From Shewanella mangrovisoli (lineage in GTDB: Bacteria; Pseudomonadota; Gammaproteobacteria; Enterobacterales; Shewanellaceae): a DNA stretch of 64,000 nt. Shown one piece after another: positions 1-7,610 of this stretch. The notes below the pieces were generated by a model. That model had not been told where the DNA came from and made no database searches. It was given only the letters and a program-made list of their open reading frames with translations. Every line of letters begins with the position of its first letter. Position 1 is the stretch's first letter. The stretch is from the NCBI RefSeq assembly GCF_019457635.1, contig NZ_CP080412.1, positions 2,976,001 through 3,040,000 of the forward strand, in the 5' to 3' direction. A program made the translations under genes and the position numbers.

Positions 1-201
1 GAGATTTTCAACTGCGTCCTGTAAATGGTGGATCTCGACTTCTGCCAGATTGGCCACTCGCTCCCTCACACAAGCGGCAACCGTCGCGGCATAGTCTGCA
101 TCCTCTATCCCAACCGAGTTTGCAGCCGCTATCACTGCATCTCTTATCCTTGTTTCATCAAAAGGTGTGCGGCAACCATCCCGCTTGATCACGACTGGCA
201 T
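1..201 (-). CDS. nrdD: Anaerobic ribonucleoside-triphosphate reductase, N-terminal fragment
   Basis: NrdD is the class III glycyl-radical enzyme that makes deoxyribonucleotides without oxygen. Only the first 67 codons are inside the window; the gene continues off the left edge. The translated start (MPVVIKRDGCRTPFDETRI) and the following DADYAATVAACV segment match the N-terminal ATP-cone of NrdD, the allosteric nucleotide-binding domain. The ATG at 201-199 has a GGAGAGGAA ribosome site about 8 bases upstream. An FNR-like palindrome lies about 110 bases upstream, fitting anaerobic control. The radical and active-site domains are out of view, so intactness cannot be judged. Confidence 0.85.
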   Translation of the reverse strand, partial: MPVVIKRDGCRTPFDETRIRDAVIAAANSVGIEDADYAATVAACVRERVANLAEVEIHHLQDAVENL

Positions 202-554
202 TGTTCAGTTCCTCTCCATTCCGATTAAAATTAACACTACATATAGTGCTCAGATAATCAATAAACACAATATCTAGGCAATTAAGCGGCATTAACACCT
301 AAAATTCCATGATCCAGATCATGATTTATAGGATGGATAAAAAGAACAAAGAAGAACTGTAGCCAAGCCCAATGATCTCAGTTTTAAGCCTTGACCTTGG
401 CCATAAAGCAGGATAGCGGACGCTAAAAATACCCGCTAATCACGACAAAGGACCTTGGCCCTAAAGCCAAAGTCCTTTTAATAAAAAATCCTTGGAAGAA
501 AAGAAGTCCGTAGCTCGGCGTTTACCCTTAGCTTAGGTTTGCACTCAAGCAGGG
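202..554. other. Intergenic region between nrdD and the hypothetical gene at 555
   Basis: This 353-base gap holds the nrdD leader and FNR-like site. It also has two imperfect copies of a 17-mer reading GACCTTGGCC(A/C)TAAAGC, at 393-409 and 451-467. The second lies inside a hairpin (447-478) that could end the minus-strand gene, though its T-tract is poor. No coding sequence is evident. Confidence 0.5.
309..322. promoter_or_regulatory. FNR/EtrA-like binding palindrome upstream of nrdD
   Basis: ATGATCCAGATCAT is a near-perfect inverted repeat. It matches the FNR consensus TTGAT-N4-ATCAA except for the outermost base of each half. It lies about 110 bases upstream of the nrdD ATG. The related CRP consensus shares the GATC-type core, so CRP binding is an alternative. 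No strong -10 could be fixed, so site-to-promoter spacing is uncertain. Confidence 0.5.
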
Positions 555-1250
555 TTAACGCTTGGCTAAGGCAAGATAACTACTCAGTTGCCCCGATGCC
601 GATTGCTGCATTCCCATGGAAGAGGCCACTTGCATGGTCGATTTAAGCCCCTGCCATAACTGCTTTTGGCTGTCGCTGAGTGTTGGATTGCTATTTAGAT
701 AATCGGTTAACTGGCCAAATACCTTGGTGGCTTTTTGTGCCAGCACAGGGGATTGCGCATCATCCATATTCGACAATACATTCTTAGCATCGACTAAGGT
801 GTTGATCATCGGACTGTTGGGTGACTTTTCCGCTAAGGACTTCAGCTCGTCATCGATAAAGTCTTGCAGGGATTGCTTGCTCGGCTTTTGGCTCGGCAAA
901 TTAATGCCGTTTTGTGACAGTCGCTCAACCTGTGCATCGGACAAAATGCCGTCCTTTTGCAGCCGAGACACTAGGGCCGGAATATCTGACACACTAAACT
1001 GGCCATCGGCAAAAAAGTCCTTCGACATGGCTTGGATTTTTTGCGCCCTAAGCGCGCGGGGTGACAAGGCAATCTCATCACTCGGTTTCGTCTCAGTCTT
1101 AGGCGTATCCTTGGTGGATGAGTTGGCATCCGTGCTGGGCTCAGTCTTACTTGTGTCAGTCTTACTCGTGTCCGTCTTCTTGCTGTTCAGGCCATAGGCA
1201 TCGGCAACACTGCTACGGTTCAGATTTAAGGCATTTAAAAGAGGATTCAT
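555..1250 (-). CDS. Hypothetical protein with Thr/Ser/Lys-rich N-terminal linker
   Basis: I do not recognise this family. The predicted protein is about 231 residues with no signal peptide or membrane segment. A low-complexity stretch near residues 25-60 repeats TDTSKTDTSKT and is followed by more Thr, Ser, Lys and Pro. The C-terminal two thirds is helical and Gln/Ser-rich, with a segment FADGQFSVSDIPALV that looks superficially like an EF-hand but lacks the acidic calcium ligands. The ATG at 1250 is preferred; a GTG at 1274 adds eight residues, and neither has a convincing Shine-Dalgarno. It stands alone between nrdD and the patatin gene. Codon use looks native, so a lineage-specific protein is likely. 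Confidence 0.6.
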   Translation of the reverse strand: MNPLLNALNLNRSSVADAYGLNSKKTDTSKTDTSKTEPSTDANSSTKDTPKTETKPSDEIALSPRALRAQKIQAMSKDFFADGQFSVSDIPALVSRLQKDGILSDAQVERLSQNGINLPSQKPSKQSLQDFIDDELKSLAEKSPNSPMINTLVDAKNVLSNMDDAQSPVLAQKATKVFGQLTDYLNSNPTLSDSQKQLWQGLKSTMQVASSMGMQQSASGQLSSYLALAKR

Positions 1251-1414
1251 CGTCAATAATTCGGCATCTAACACTGTGTGATGGGGTTAAAGCAAAAAAT
1301 AAGCCAATCAAACAGTCACTTGCCTAAATTATTATTCGTTTCGCGATCACGTGCTTGCCAGAACGAACAAAATCTAATCTCGAAACGTCAACACGCCCTA
1401 AGTATCCTCGCGAC

Positions 1415-2362
1415 TTAGCCTTTCCAGATCGCGGCTTCAATCAAGTGCGCCACTTTAGCGACAGCCGCCTCCCCCGCCGCTATGGCCTCATCGGCGCGGT
1501 GAAATTCCATGGTGCCGATATTGGCGACTTCGGGCACAACCAAGACATCGGGCGGATCTCCCATCAAACGCGCCCGTTTATGGCGCTGCTCTAAAATCCC
1601 CATCGATTGAGACATCACCGCAATCATGCCGGGGTTGGATTTAGTGCCGAGGGAGAACTTGTCGGTTAAGCTGCTGACATACTCCCGCCCCCGAGCAAAT
1701 AAATCCATAAAGCCGGTTTCTTGGCGCGCGGGCATTTCGGTTTCTTCCTTCGGCGCCTTATGGCTGGTCATATTGACGGGCAATACCTGCAGCCGCCCAG
1801 AATGAAACCCGTGCAAATCCACGGCAATCACAATATCAACGCCCATCGCGCGGCTCACTGACACAGGCACAGGGTTCACCACAGCGCCATCGACTAACCA
1901 ACGGTCTCCTTGACGCACGGGGGCTAATATCCCCGGCATTGAGCAAGAGGCGCGCACGGCTTGGCGTAAATCGCCATGACGAAACCAGATTTCTTGCCCC
2001 GAATACAAGTCCGTGGCAATCGCCGCAAAGGGGCGCTCTAAGTCTTCAATATTGATATCACCGATGCGCGATTGCAGCACATCGAAGACTTTCTCGCCGC
2101 CGATCAAACCGCCCTTACGCCAACGAATATCCATTAGCCCGAGGACATCCCAGCTCGAAAAACTGCGTACCCATTCCTCAAGCTCGGTCAAATGATTATG
2201 GGCATAGGCCGCCCCGACGAGCGCGCCGATTGAACATCCGGCCACTTTATCGGGTTTGACTCCCATGGCGGCAAGGCCATTGAGTACACCTATGTGAGCC
2301 CAGCCCTTGGCGGCTCCGCTTCCAAGAGCGATGCCAATGGTGGGTTTTGTCCCCTTGCCCAT
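1415..2362 (-). CDS. Patatin-like phospholipase, RssA/NTE family
   Basis: This 315-residue protein belongs to the bacterial patatin-like phospholipase family, close in length to E. coli RssA. The oxyanion-hole glycines are seen in GIALGSGAAKGWAH (residues 10-23). The nucleophile elbow is GCSIG with Ser44, and the catalytic Asp is Asp158 in LVDGAVVNPVPV. Together these form the Ser-Asp dyad of the family. It should be a cytosolic or membrane-associated lipid acyl hydrolase; the natural substrate is unknown. RssA was named for its link to rssB in E. coli, but no rssB is nearby here. The ATG at 2362 is the natural start. Confidence 0.88.
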   Translation of the reverse strand: MGKGTKPTIGIALGSGAAKGWAHIGVLNGLAAMGVKPDKVAGCSIGALVGAAYAHNHLTELEEWVRSFSSWDVLGLMDIRWRKGGLIGGEKVFDVLQSRIGDINIEDLERPFAAIATDLYSGQEIWFRHGDLRQAVRASCSMPGILAPVRQGDRWLVDGAVVNPVPVSVSRAMGVDIVIAVDLHGFHSGRLQVLPVNMTSHKAPKEETEMPARQETGFMDLFARGREYVSSLTDKFSLGTKSNPGMIAVMSQSMGILEQRHKRARLMGDPPDVLVVPEVANIGTMEFHRADEAIAAGEAAVAKVAHLIEAAIWKG

Positions 2363-2663
2363 AATATGTTTCCCTTAACAACTCAATGATTTGAATAAGC
2401 TAAGTTCCGCTCTGAACACTGTCAATGATTAATAGCTGATTATTTGTGAATTCAAGTAATGGGTGGCATTAAGCGCATTTGAACAACCAGCCTACCTAAC
2501 GAACCTATGGAACGGTTCTGCATATCGAGAGTGAAGAACCAATGGCGGCTAGCCATATCTGCGGCGATTTAACGGATCCAGTAAGATAATGACCAATCAA
2601 GATAGCTGAGCATAGTGATTTAAGGCTATAATCTGCCCTCACTCAGATTTAGGGGATATACCT
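2363..2663. other. Intergenic region between the divergent patatin and helicase genes
   Basis: This 301-base gap must hold both divergent promoters. I see no strong operator palindrome or hairpin in it. The last bases give the helicase an AGGGGA ribosome-binding site. Confidence 0.4.
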
Positions 2664-4013
2664 TTGCAGTTTACTGATTTTTCTCTGGACCAGCGTCTGT
2701 TACAAAGCTTAAAGCATATGGGGATTGCGACCCCAACCGCCATCCAGGAACAAGCACTGCCTATCGCATTGGCAGGTAAAGATTTAATGGCGTCATCAAA
2801 GACAGGCTCAGGTAAGACCTTAGCTTTTTTGTTGCCAGCGATGCAAAGGGTTATCTCCACCCGCGCCTTAACCAAGCGCGATCCTAGAGTACTGATTTTA
2901 TTACCAACCCGCGAATTGGCCCACCAAGTGTATAGCCAGCTACGTTTGCTGGTTGCCAACACTCAATACAAAGCCATTAGCGTGTTGGGCGGTGAAAACT
3001 TTAACGATCAAGCTAAAGCTCTGGCAAAAGAGCCACATTTTATCGTGGCAACGCCGGGACGCATCGCCGATCATTTAGAACAAAAAAACCTCTTCCTCAA
3101 TGGATTAGAACTGCTTGTCCTCGATGAAGCCGACCGTATGCTGGATCTGGGTTTTGCGCCGCAATTAAAAGCCATTAACGCAGCAGCAGATCATAAGCGC
3201 CGTCAAACCTTAATGTTTTCGGCCACTTTAGATCACAGTGAAATCAATGAGATTGCAGCTGCATTACTCAAAAATCCATCACATGTGGCGATTGGTGCAG
3301 CCCACACTGAGCATCAGGACATTACTCAGCGGATTTATCTGTGTGATCATTTAGATCACAAAGAAGCCCTGCTCACGCGTTTGCTCAGCGATGAAACCCA
3401 CAAGCAAGTGATTATTTTTACCGCCACCCGCGCCGATACCGAGCGCTTAGCCAGCAAACTCTCGGCGCAGGGTTTTGCCACCGCGGCGTTAAGCGGCGAG
3501 CTGAAGCAGGCGGCCCGTAATCAAATCATGGATCAATTTGCCCGCGGTCAGCAGCAGATTCTGGTGACCACAGATGTGGCATCCCGTGGCTTAGACTTAC
3601 TCAATGTCTCCCTCGTCATTAACTTCGACATGCCCAAATTTGCCGAAGAATATGTCCACCGCATTGGTCGTACCGGCCGCGCGGGCGCTAAGGGTGATGC
3701 AATCTCCCTCGTTGGTCCTAAAGATTGGGATAACTTTAAGAAAGTACAACTCTTCCTCAGAAAGACCTTTGAGATCAGTGTGATTCAGGGTCTCGAAGCT
3801 AAATTTAGTGGTTTAAAAGACAAGCCAAAGACCGCCGCAACTAAAGCGGTCGCTAAGGCTGGAACAAAAGCCAAGGTGAAAACCAAATCAAAAACGGTTA
3901 AAACGGCCGCCTCCCGTGACAAACGCTTTATCACCGGGGTTGATGTGGGTGATGCGCCCATGCGTAAAAAACCTGCGGCGCCATTGCTGCAGGATCATGA
4001 CGACGAGCGTTAA
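2664..4013 (+). CDS. DEAD-box ATP-dependent RNA helicase (SrmB-like)
   Basis: This 449-residue superfamily 2 RNA helicase would remodel RNA or ribosome-assembly intermediates in the cytosol. Motifs in order are the Q-motif region TPTAIQEQALP (24-34), Walker A SKTGSGKT (45-52), PTRELA (81-86), DEAD (154-157), SAT (186-188), and the C-terminal TDVASRGLD and HRIGRTGR. A Lys/Ala/Thr-rich basic tail after about residue 380 (KAKVKTKSKTVK) resembles RNA-binding tails of SrmB and RhlE types. The start is a TTG at 2664 with a well-placed AGGGGA eight bases upstream. The exact subfamily is uncertain, so no symbol is given. A hairpin with no U-tract (4025-4049) follows the stop. Confidence 0.92.
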   Translation: MQFTDFSLDQRLLQSLKHMGIATPTAIQEQALPIALAGKDLMASSKTGSGKTLAFLLPAMQRVISTRALTKRDPRVLILLPTRELAHQVYSQLRLLVANTQYKAISVLGGENFNDQAKALAKEPHFIVATPGRIADHLEQKNLFLNGLELLVLDEADRMLDLGFAPQLKAINAAADHKRRQTLMFSATLDHSEINEIAAALLKNPSHVAIGAAHTEHQDITQRIYLCDHLDHKEALLTRLLSDETHKQVIIFTATRADTERLASKLSAQGFATAALSGELKQAARNQIMDQFARGQQQILVTTDVASRGLDLLNVSLVINFDMPKFAEEYVHRIGRTGRAGAKGDAISLVGPKDWDNFKKVQLFLRKTFEISVIQGLEAKFSGLKDKPKTAATKAVAKAGTKAKVKTKSKTVKTAASRDKRFITGVDVGDAPMRKKPAAPLLQDHDDER

Positions 4014-4111
4014 TGATTTACTCGCGAGAGTCCATAGTGCAGACTCTCGACATTACGGGTGGGAATATGCTCCTGCCATATGTAAGAAATGTTGATATTT
4101 AAAGGTGTAAC

Positions 4112-4549
4112 ATGCGAATTTGTGGTGTTGAATTAAAAGGCGGCGAAGCCATTATCAGTCTGCTGAGCTACGAAGGTGAAACCTTCAACGTACCAAGCTG
4201 CCGTAAAGTGTCTTTTAGCGTCGCTCAATCAGCCTCAGCGGAAACTATCCGTGAATTTCACTTCGCTTTCCATAAGTTAATGGAAGATTATAAGGTCGAT
4301 GAAATCGTCGTTATTGAGCGCGAGCAAAAAGGCAAACTGGCAGGCTCTGCCACCAGCTTTAAACTCGAAGCCGCAATTCAACTCGGCGATCTGCCGGTGA
4401 CCTTGTTGTCGCCTGTTGCGATCAAGGAACAAAACAAGCGTAATCCGCCTCAAGTTGATTTTGACAGCTTAGATCTCAAGCGCGTTCAACAACCCGCCTT
4501 TGAAGCGGCCTACGCTCAGCAAAATCGTCGTATCTTCGGTAAAGCTTAA
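4112..4549 (+). CDS. DUF3010 family protein
   Basis: The 145-residue product matches the small gammaproteobacterial DUF3010 family, starting MRICGVELKGGEAIISLL. The glycine-rich first strand and the DEIVVIEREQKGKLAG segment suggest a ribonuclease-H-like or actin-like fold; that is inference from the pattern, and no function is established. An ATG at 4112 lies 98 bases after the helicase stop and only five bases separate its stop from the metallopeptidase start. The two are probably co-transcribed. There is no signal peptide or membrane segment, so it is likely cytosolic. Confidence 0.8.
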   Translation: MRICGVELKGGEAIISLLSYEGETFNVPSCRKVSFSVAQSASAETIREFHFAFHKLMEDYKVDEIVVIEREQKGKLAGSATSFKLEAAIQLGDLPVTLLSPVAIKEQNKRNPPQVDFDSLDLKRVQQPAFEAAYAQQNRRIFGKA

Positions 4550-4554
4550 AGCCT

Positions 4555-5115
4555 GTGAGCTTAGCGCAACTTAGCGCTAAGCTCGTTTCCCCACAGCTCA
4601 AAACAATGCAAACCTTAAAATATTTAAGCGGTTATAGTCCGGATATCCAACGCCAAGTTCAACAGCTACTCGAAGGTGGGAAGCTTGCGGATGTTTTGCT
4701 GCGTCGTCATCCCACGGTCCACGAGATCCGCAGCGACAAAGCCCTCTATGACTATACCCAAGGGATAAAAAATCAGTTTTTACGCCAATCCTCTCCCCTG
4801 TCGAAAGTGATCTTCGATGACAAAATTAGCATGAGTCATCATGCACTTGGCTTACATTCTTACGTATCCAGAGTGCAAGGGAATAAAATCAAGGCTAAGA
4901 ACGAAATCCGTATCTCTTCACGTTTAAAGCGCGTCCCCGAACCCTTGCTCAGAATGGTGGTTGTACACGAACTCGCCCACTTAAAAGAGAAGGACCATAA
5001 TAAAGCTTTCTATAAGTTGTGTACTTATATGGAGCCCGATTACCATCAATTCGAATTCGATCTGCGTTTACTGCTAACCTGTATCGACGCTAATCAATCG
5101 CCCTACTCAAACTAA
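4555..5115 (+). CDS. YgjP-like zinc metallopeptidase-fold protein (DUF45/M48 type)
   Basis: The family is recognised from the zinc-binding motif HELAHLKEKDHNKAFY: His138 and His142 of HExxH with Glu139, and a third ligand at His148. This spacing is typical of the YgjP/WLM-like minigluzincins. The upstream HSYVSRVQGNKIKAKNEIRI strand is also characteristic. The protein (186 residues from the GTG at 4555) has no signal peptide and should be cytosolic. The substrate is unknown. The GTG lies five bases after the DUF3010 stop; an ATG at 4606 is an alternative start, and neither has a strong ribosome site. Confidence 0.85.
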   Translation: MSLAQLSAKLVSPQLKTMQTLKYLSGYSPDIQRQVQQLLEGGKLADVLLRRHPTVHEIRSDKALYDYTQGIKNQFLRQSSPLSKVIFDDKISMSHHALGLHSYVSRVQGNKIKAKNEIRISSRLKRVPEPLLRMVVVHELAHLKEKDHNKAFYKLCTYMEPDYHQFEFDLRLLLTCIDANQSPYSN

Positions 5116-5193
5116 ACAAACTTATTCGACTAGGCTCGCATTTTACTCGTCGATTTATCACGTGCAGTTGACTGATAATAATTTTCATTTAGA

Positions 5194-5700
5194 ATGAATC
5201 TGTCTTATCCGTTACCGCACTCAAGCCGTGTAAAAAGTCGTATGAAAAAGCTAAAGATTGGTAAAAAGCTAGAAAAGTGGTGTAACAAACAGGCCAAGAA
5301 ACTGCAAAAGCAGCAGGTAAAATCTAATAGCCCTGTTGAATTGCAAAACCTTTATTCGGCTAATACCCCAATAATGCATGCGACTCGCGCTCAACATAAA
5401 AAACAGCAGCGTAAACACTTAAGCCAATTATTAGCCGAATATGTGGCCAAACAGCAAATCCAAACTCTTGATAAGACCACCCGCAAGAAACAACTGAAAT
5501 TAGCTAAAGCCCATTTTAGTGCCGCGAATGATGCTAAATTTTTATCGTCCGCCGTTATTAAGCGTATTCGTCCACTAGCCAGTGAACGCAGTTTTGCACT
5601 TCGTCCTTATAAAAAATCCCCCTGCGGAGGCTGCCCAGCTTTAAAAGGTCGTCTGTGTAAATGTGCGTTAAAGGCAATGCAGAAACGTCAAGCCAGTTAA
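5194..5700 (+). CDS. Hypothetical Lys-rich protein with C-terminal four-cysteine cluster
   Basis: I do not recognise this family. The 168-residue product is strongly basic and rich in Lys and Gln throughout, for example KKLKIGKKLEKW and KKQQRKHLSQLL. It ends in a compact cysteine cluster, CGGCPALKGRLCKC, with Cys144, Cys147, Cys155 and Cys157. That looks like a small zinc-binding knuckle. The composition suggests nucleic-acid or ribosome binding, but this is inference only. No signal peptide or membrane segment is present. It is 78 bases downstream of the metallopeptidase. The ATG at 5194 has no obvious Shine-Dalgarno, and an internal ATG (residue 17) is possible. Confidence 0.65.
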   Translation: MNLSYPLPHSSRVKSRMKKLKIGKKLEKWCNKQAKKLQKQQVKSNSPVELQNLYSANTPIMHATRAQHKKQQRKHLSQLLAEYVAKQQIQTLDKTTRKKQLKLAKAHFSAANDAKFLSSAVIKRIRPLASERSFALRPYKKSPCGGCPALKGRLCKCALKAMQKRQAS

Positions 5701-5982
5701 TTCATTTGAGTTGACCGCCGTAACCCTATCAAATTAGATAAAGACAAAGCAGCGTAACGCGAAGTAACTCGCTTATATAGGCACTCGGCGCATCTATAAA
5801 GCGATATCAGCATTTTCCCTGTTCTTGCTTAGATGCGTATTAACTCGGCCAACTTAACTCTATCCATCGCTTATATTAAAGCAGTAAAGCTTGCCCCTAA
5901 TTTGGTTAAACATCCTTACTACTAAACCAGTGGTTTAATGGATAAGTGTTTTCCAGCCGTTATCGCTAAACGCAGCCCAAAT
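5701..5982. other. Intergenic region upstream of the bidirectional terminator
   Basis: Between two convergent genes. No coding sequence, RNA motif or repeat is apparent here apart from the terminator at its right end. Confidence 0.4.
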
Positions 5983-6018
5983 AAAAACGCCGATGACATC
6001 AGATTCATCGGCGTTTTT
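5983..6018. terminator. Bidirectional rho-independent terminator between convergent genes
   Basis: A 14-bp perfect inverted repeat (AAAAACGCCGATGA and its complement) has an 8-base loop. Terminal A/T runs give a U-tract in both directions. It serves the gene ending at 5700 and mepM ending at 6049. Confidence 0.9.
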
Positions 6019-6048
6019 ATATTCGGTTCGCTCGGATTAAAGAATGGC

Positions 6049-7353
6049 TTAACCTAAATTCATTAACGCTTGGCGGCTCTTCACAATATTAGTGAAGGTA
6101 CGTAATTCTTGGTTCGCTAATTGGCTTGCCATCGGGATATCGGCTCTCATTGGATCCACTGGCTTACCATTAACGTGGAATTCATAATGCAAATGTGGAC
6201 CGGTAGAACGTCCAGTATTACCTGATAAAGCAATCACTTGGCCACGAGTGACACGTTGACCTTTGCGCACTAATGCCTTAGAAAGGTGTAAATAACGTGT
6301 ACGGTACTTACCACCGTGTTCAATCACAATATATTTACCCGCGAATTGGTGATCGGTGACTAAGCTTACGACACCATCGCCAGGGGCAATAACTTTAGTA
6401 CCAATAGGCACTGAAAAGTCGGTACCGTTATGGGGTGAAATACGGCCAGTAATTGGATGTTTACGCGTAGGGTTAAAACGAGAACTCATGCGTGGTTGTT
6501 TAGCCAATGGAATACGTTGGAAGGCACGCACTAAGCTTTGGCCTTTCGCATCGTAATAACTGCCATCGGTATGTTGGAATGCACTAATTTCAGAGCGGCC
6601 CGTTTTAATGCTCACGCCTAATATTTGGCTGCTTCCGGTTGCTTCGCCCTCAACATATTGATCATTTACCAAAACAGAAAATTTATCACCCGCACGTAAA
6701 TCCCGAGCAAAATTCACTTTCTCTTTGAGTAAATCTTCAATCCGCTGAATATCGGCCGCCGCTAAACCCATTTTTTGTGCCGAGACATAGAATGAGCCTT
6801 TAATATCGCCAGTAACGATACGGTTTTGCCACACACCTTCAACGTTAATTTCTTCTACGTTAAAGCTACCATCTTCGTAACGGGTAAATACTACTTGGCG
6901 GGCAGCGTTAAAATACAGTTCTAACTTTTGCAGTTGGCCTTCATTATCCAGCCAAAATTGAATACGGTTACCGGGTAATAAGGTATCGAGCGCCAGAATG
7001 TTTAAGTCGGCCTCTAATACTTTATACATGGTTTGTTGGTCAACACCGGCTTTAGAAAATAAAGCACTTAAGGTATCGCCGGAGGCAATGACACGTTCAA
7101 AATGAGGGGTATTATCGACAATTGGAGCTGTTTCAACAGGCTCAGAAACCTGTGGCAAAATCGTCTCAAGATCAAGCGCGACGGGAATACGTTGAGCAGT
7201 AGGAACCACATGGTTGGCATTCGGCATTAACATCGCCGCACCGATTAATAAACCACCAACTAGGAGAATATTTTTATGGACTGAAGATAAATTCTGCAAA
7301 CGAATTTGCGGAAAATTAGCCAAATTGGGTTTACCTGTCTGCAACGCTTTCAC
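6049..7353 (-). CDS. mepM: Murein DD-endopeptidase, MepM-like (M23, LysM-associated)
   Basis: This 434-residue envelope protein resembles E. coli MepM (YebA), which cuts D-Ala-mDAP crosslinks so the murein sacculus can expand. An N-terminal signal anchor (about residues 28-43) is followed by a LysM-like region (RVIASGDTLSALFSKAG) and the OapA/Csd3-type middle domain. The C-terminal M23 domain has zinc-ligand motifs HNGTDF and HLHYEF. The protein acts in the periplasm. The listed start is a GTG at 7353, but AAAAGG is almost adjacent to it. A TTG three codons in, with that AGG eight bases away, is also plausible. A terminator lies just downstream at 5983-6018. Confidence 0.9.
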   Translation of the reverse strand: MKALQTGKPNLANFPQIRLQNLSSVHKNILLVGGLLIGAAMLMPNANHVVPTAQRIPVALDLETILPQVSEPVETAPIVDNTPHFERVIASGDTLSALFSKAGVDQQTMYKVLEADLNILALDTLLPGNRIQFWLDNEGQLQKLELYFNAARQVVFTRYEDGSFNVEEINVEGVWQNRIVTGDIKGSFYVSAQKMGLAAADIQRIEDLLKEKVNFARDLRAGDKFSVLVNDQYVEGEATGSSQILGVSIKTGRSEISAFQHTDGSYYDAKGQSLVRAFQRIPLAKQPRMSSRFNPTRKHPITGRISPHNGTDFSVPIGTKVIAPGDGVVSLVTDHQFAGKYIVIEHGGKYRTRYLHLSKALVRKGQRVTRGQVIALSGNTGRSTGPHLHYEFHVNGKPVDPMRADIPMASQLANQELRTFTNIVKSRQALMNLG

Positions 7354-7610
7354 CTTTTGTTATCGTTATTGCGTTATATTTTTGAACCAGTCCCACAGGG
7401 GGAAGCCCGAATTTTGTCAACTTATCCCAAAAAACCGATTATGACAAACGCTATTTTGCACTTTTATAGCACTATTTACTAAAAACATGCGTCAGTTAGC
7501 ACTTTAAACCGATTGTGTGTTCTGTATATAGATGTTAAATAGCGCAAAATATCGTTTATCATTTCAATAAAAACAAAGTGTTAAGCTAATACTTCTCCAT
7601 TTAAGTCACA

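Noticed and set aside
724-1197. Long plus-strand frame opposite the hypothetical gene
   Set aside because: Shadow of the minus-strand gene; Ser/Cys-rich composition and no start signal.
4025-4049. Hairpin CGAGAGTC/GACTCTCG after the helicase gene as terminator
   Set aside because: Perfect 8-bp stem but no T-tract; left out as a terminator.
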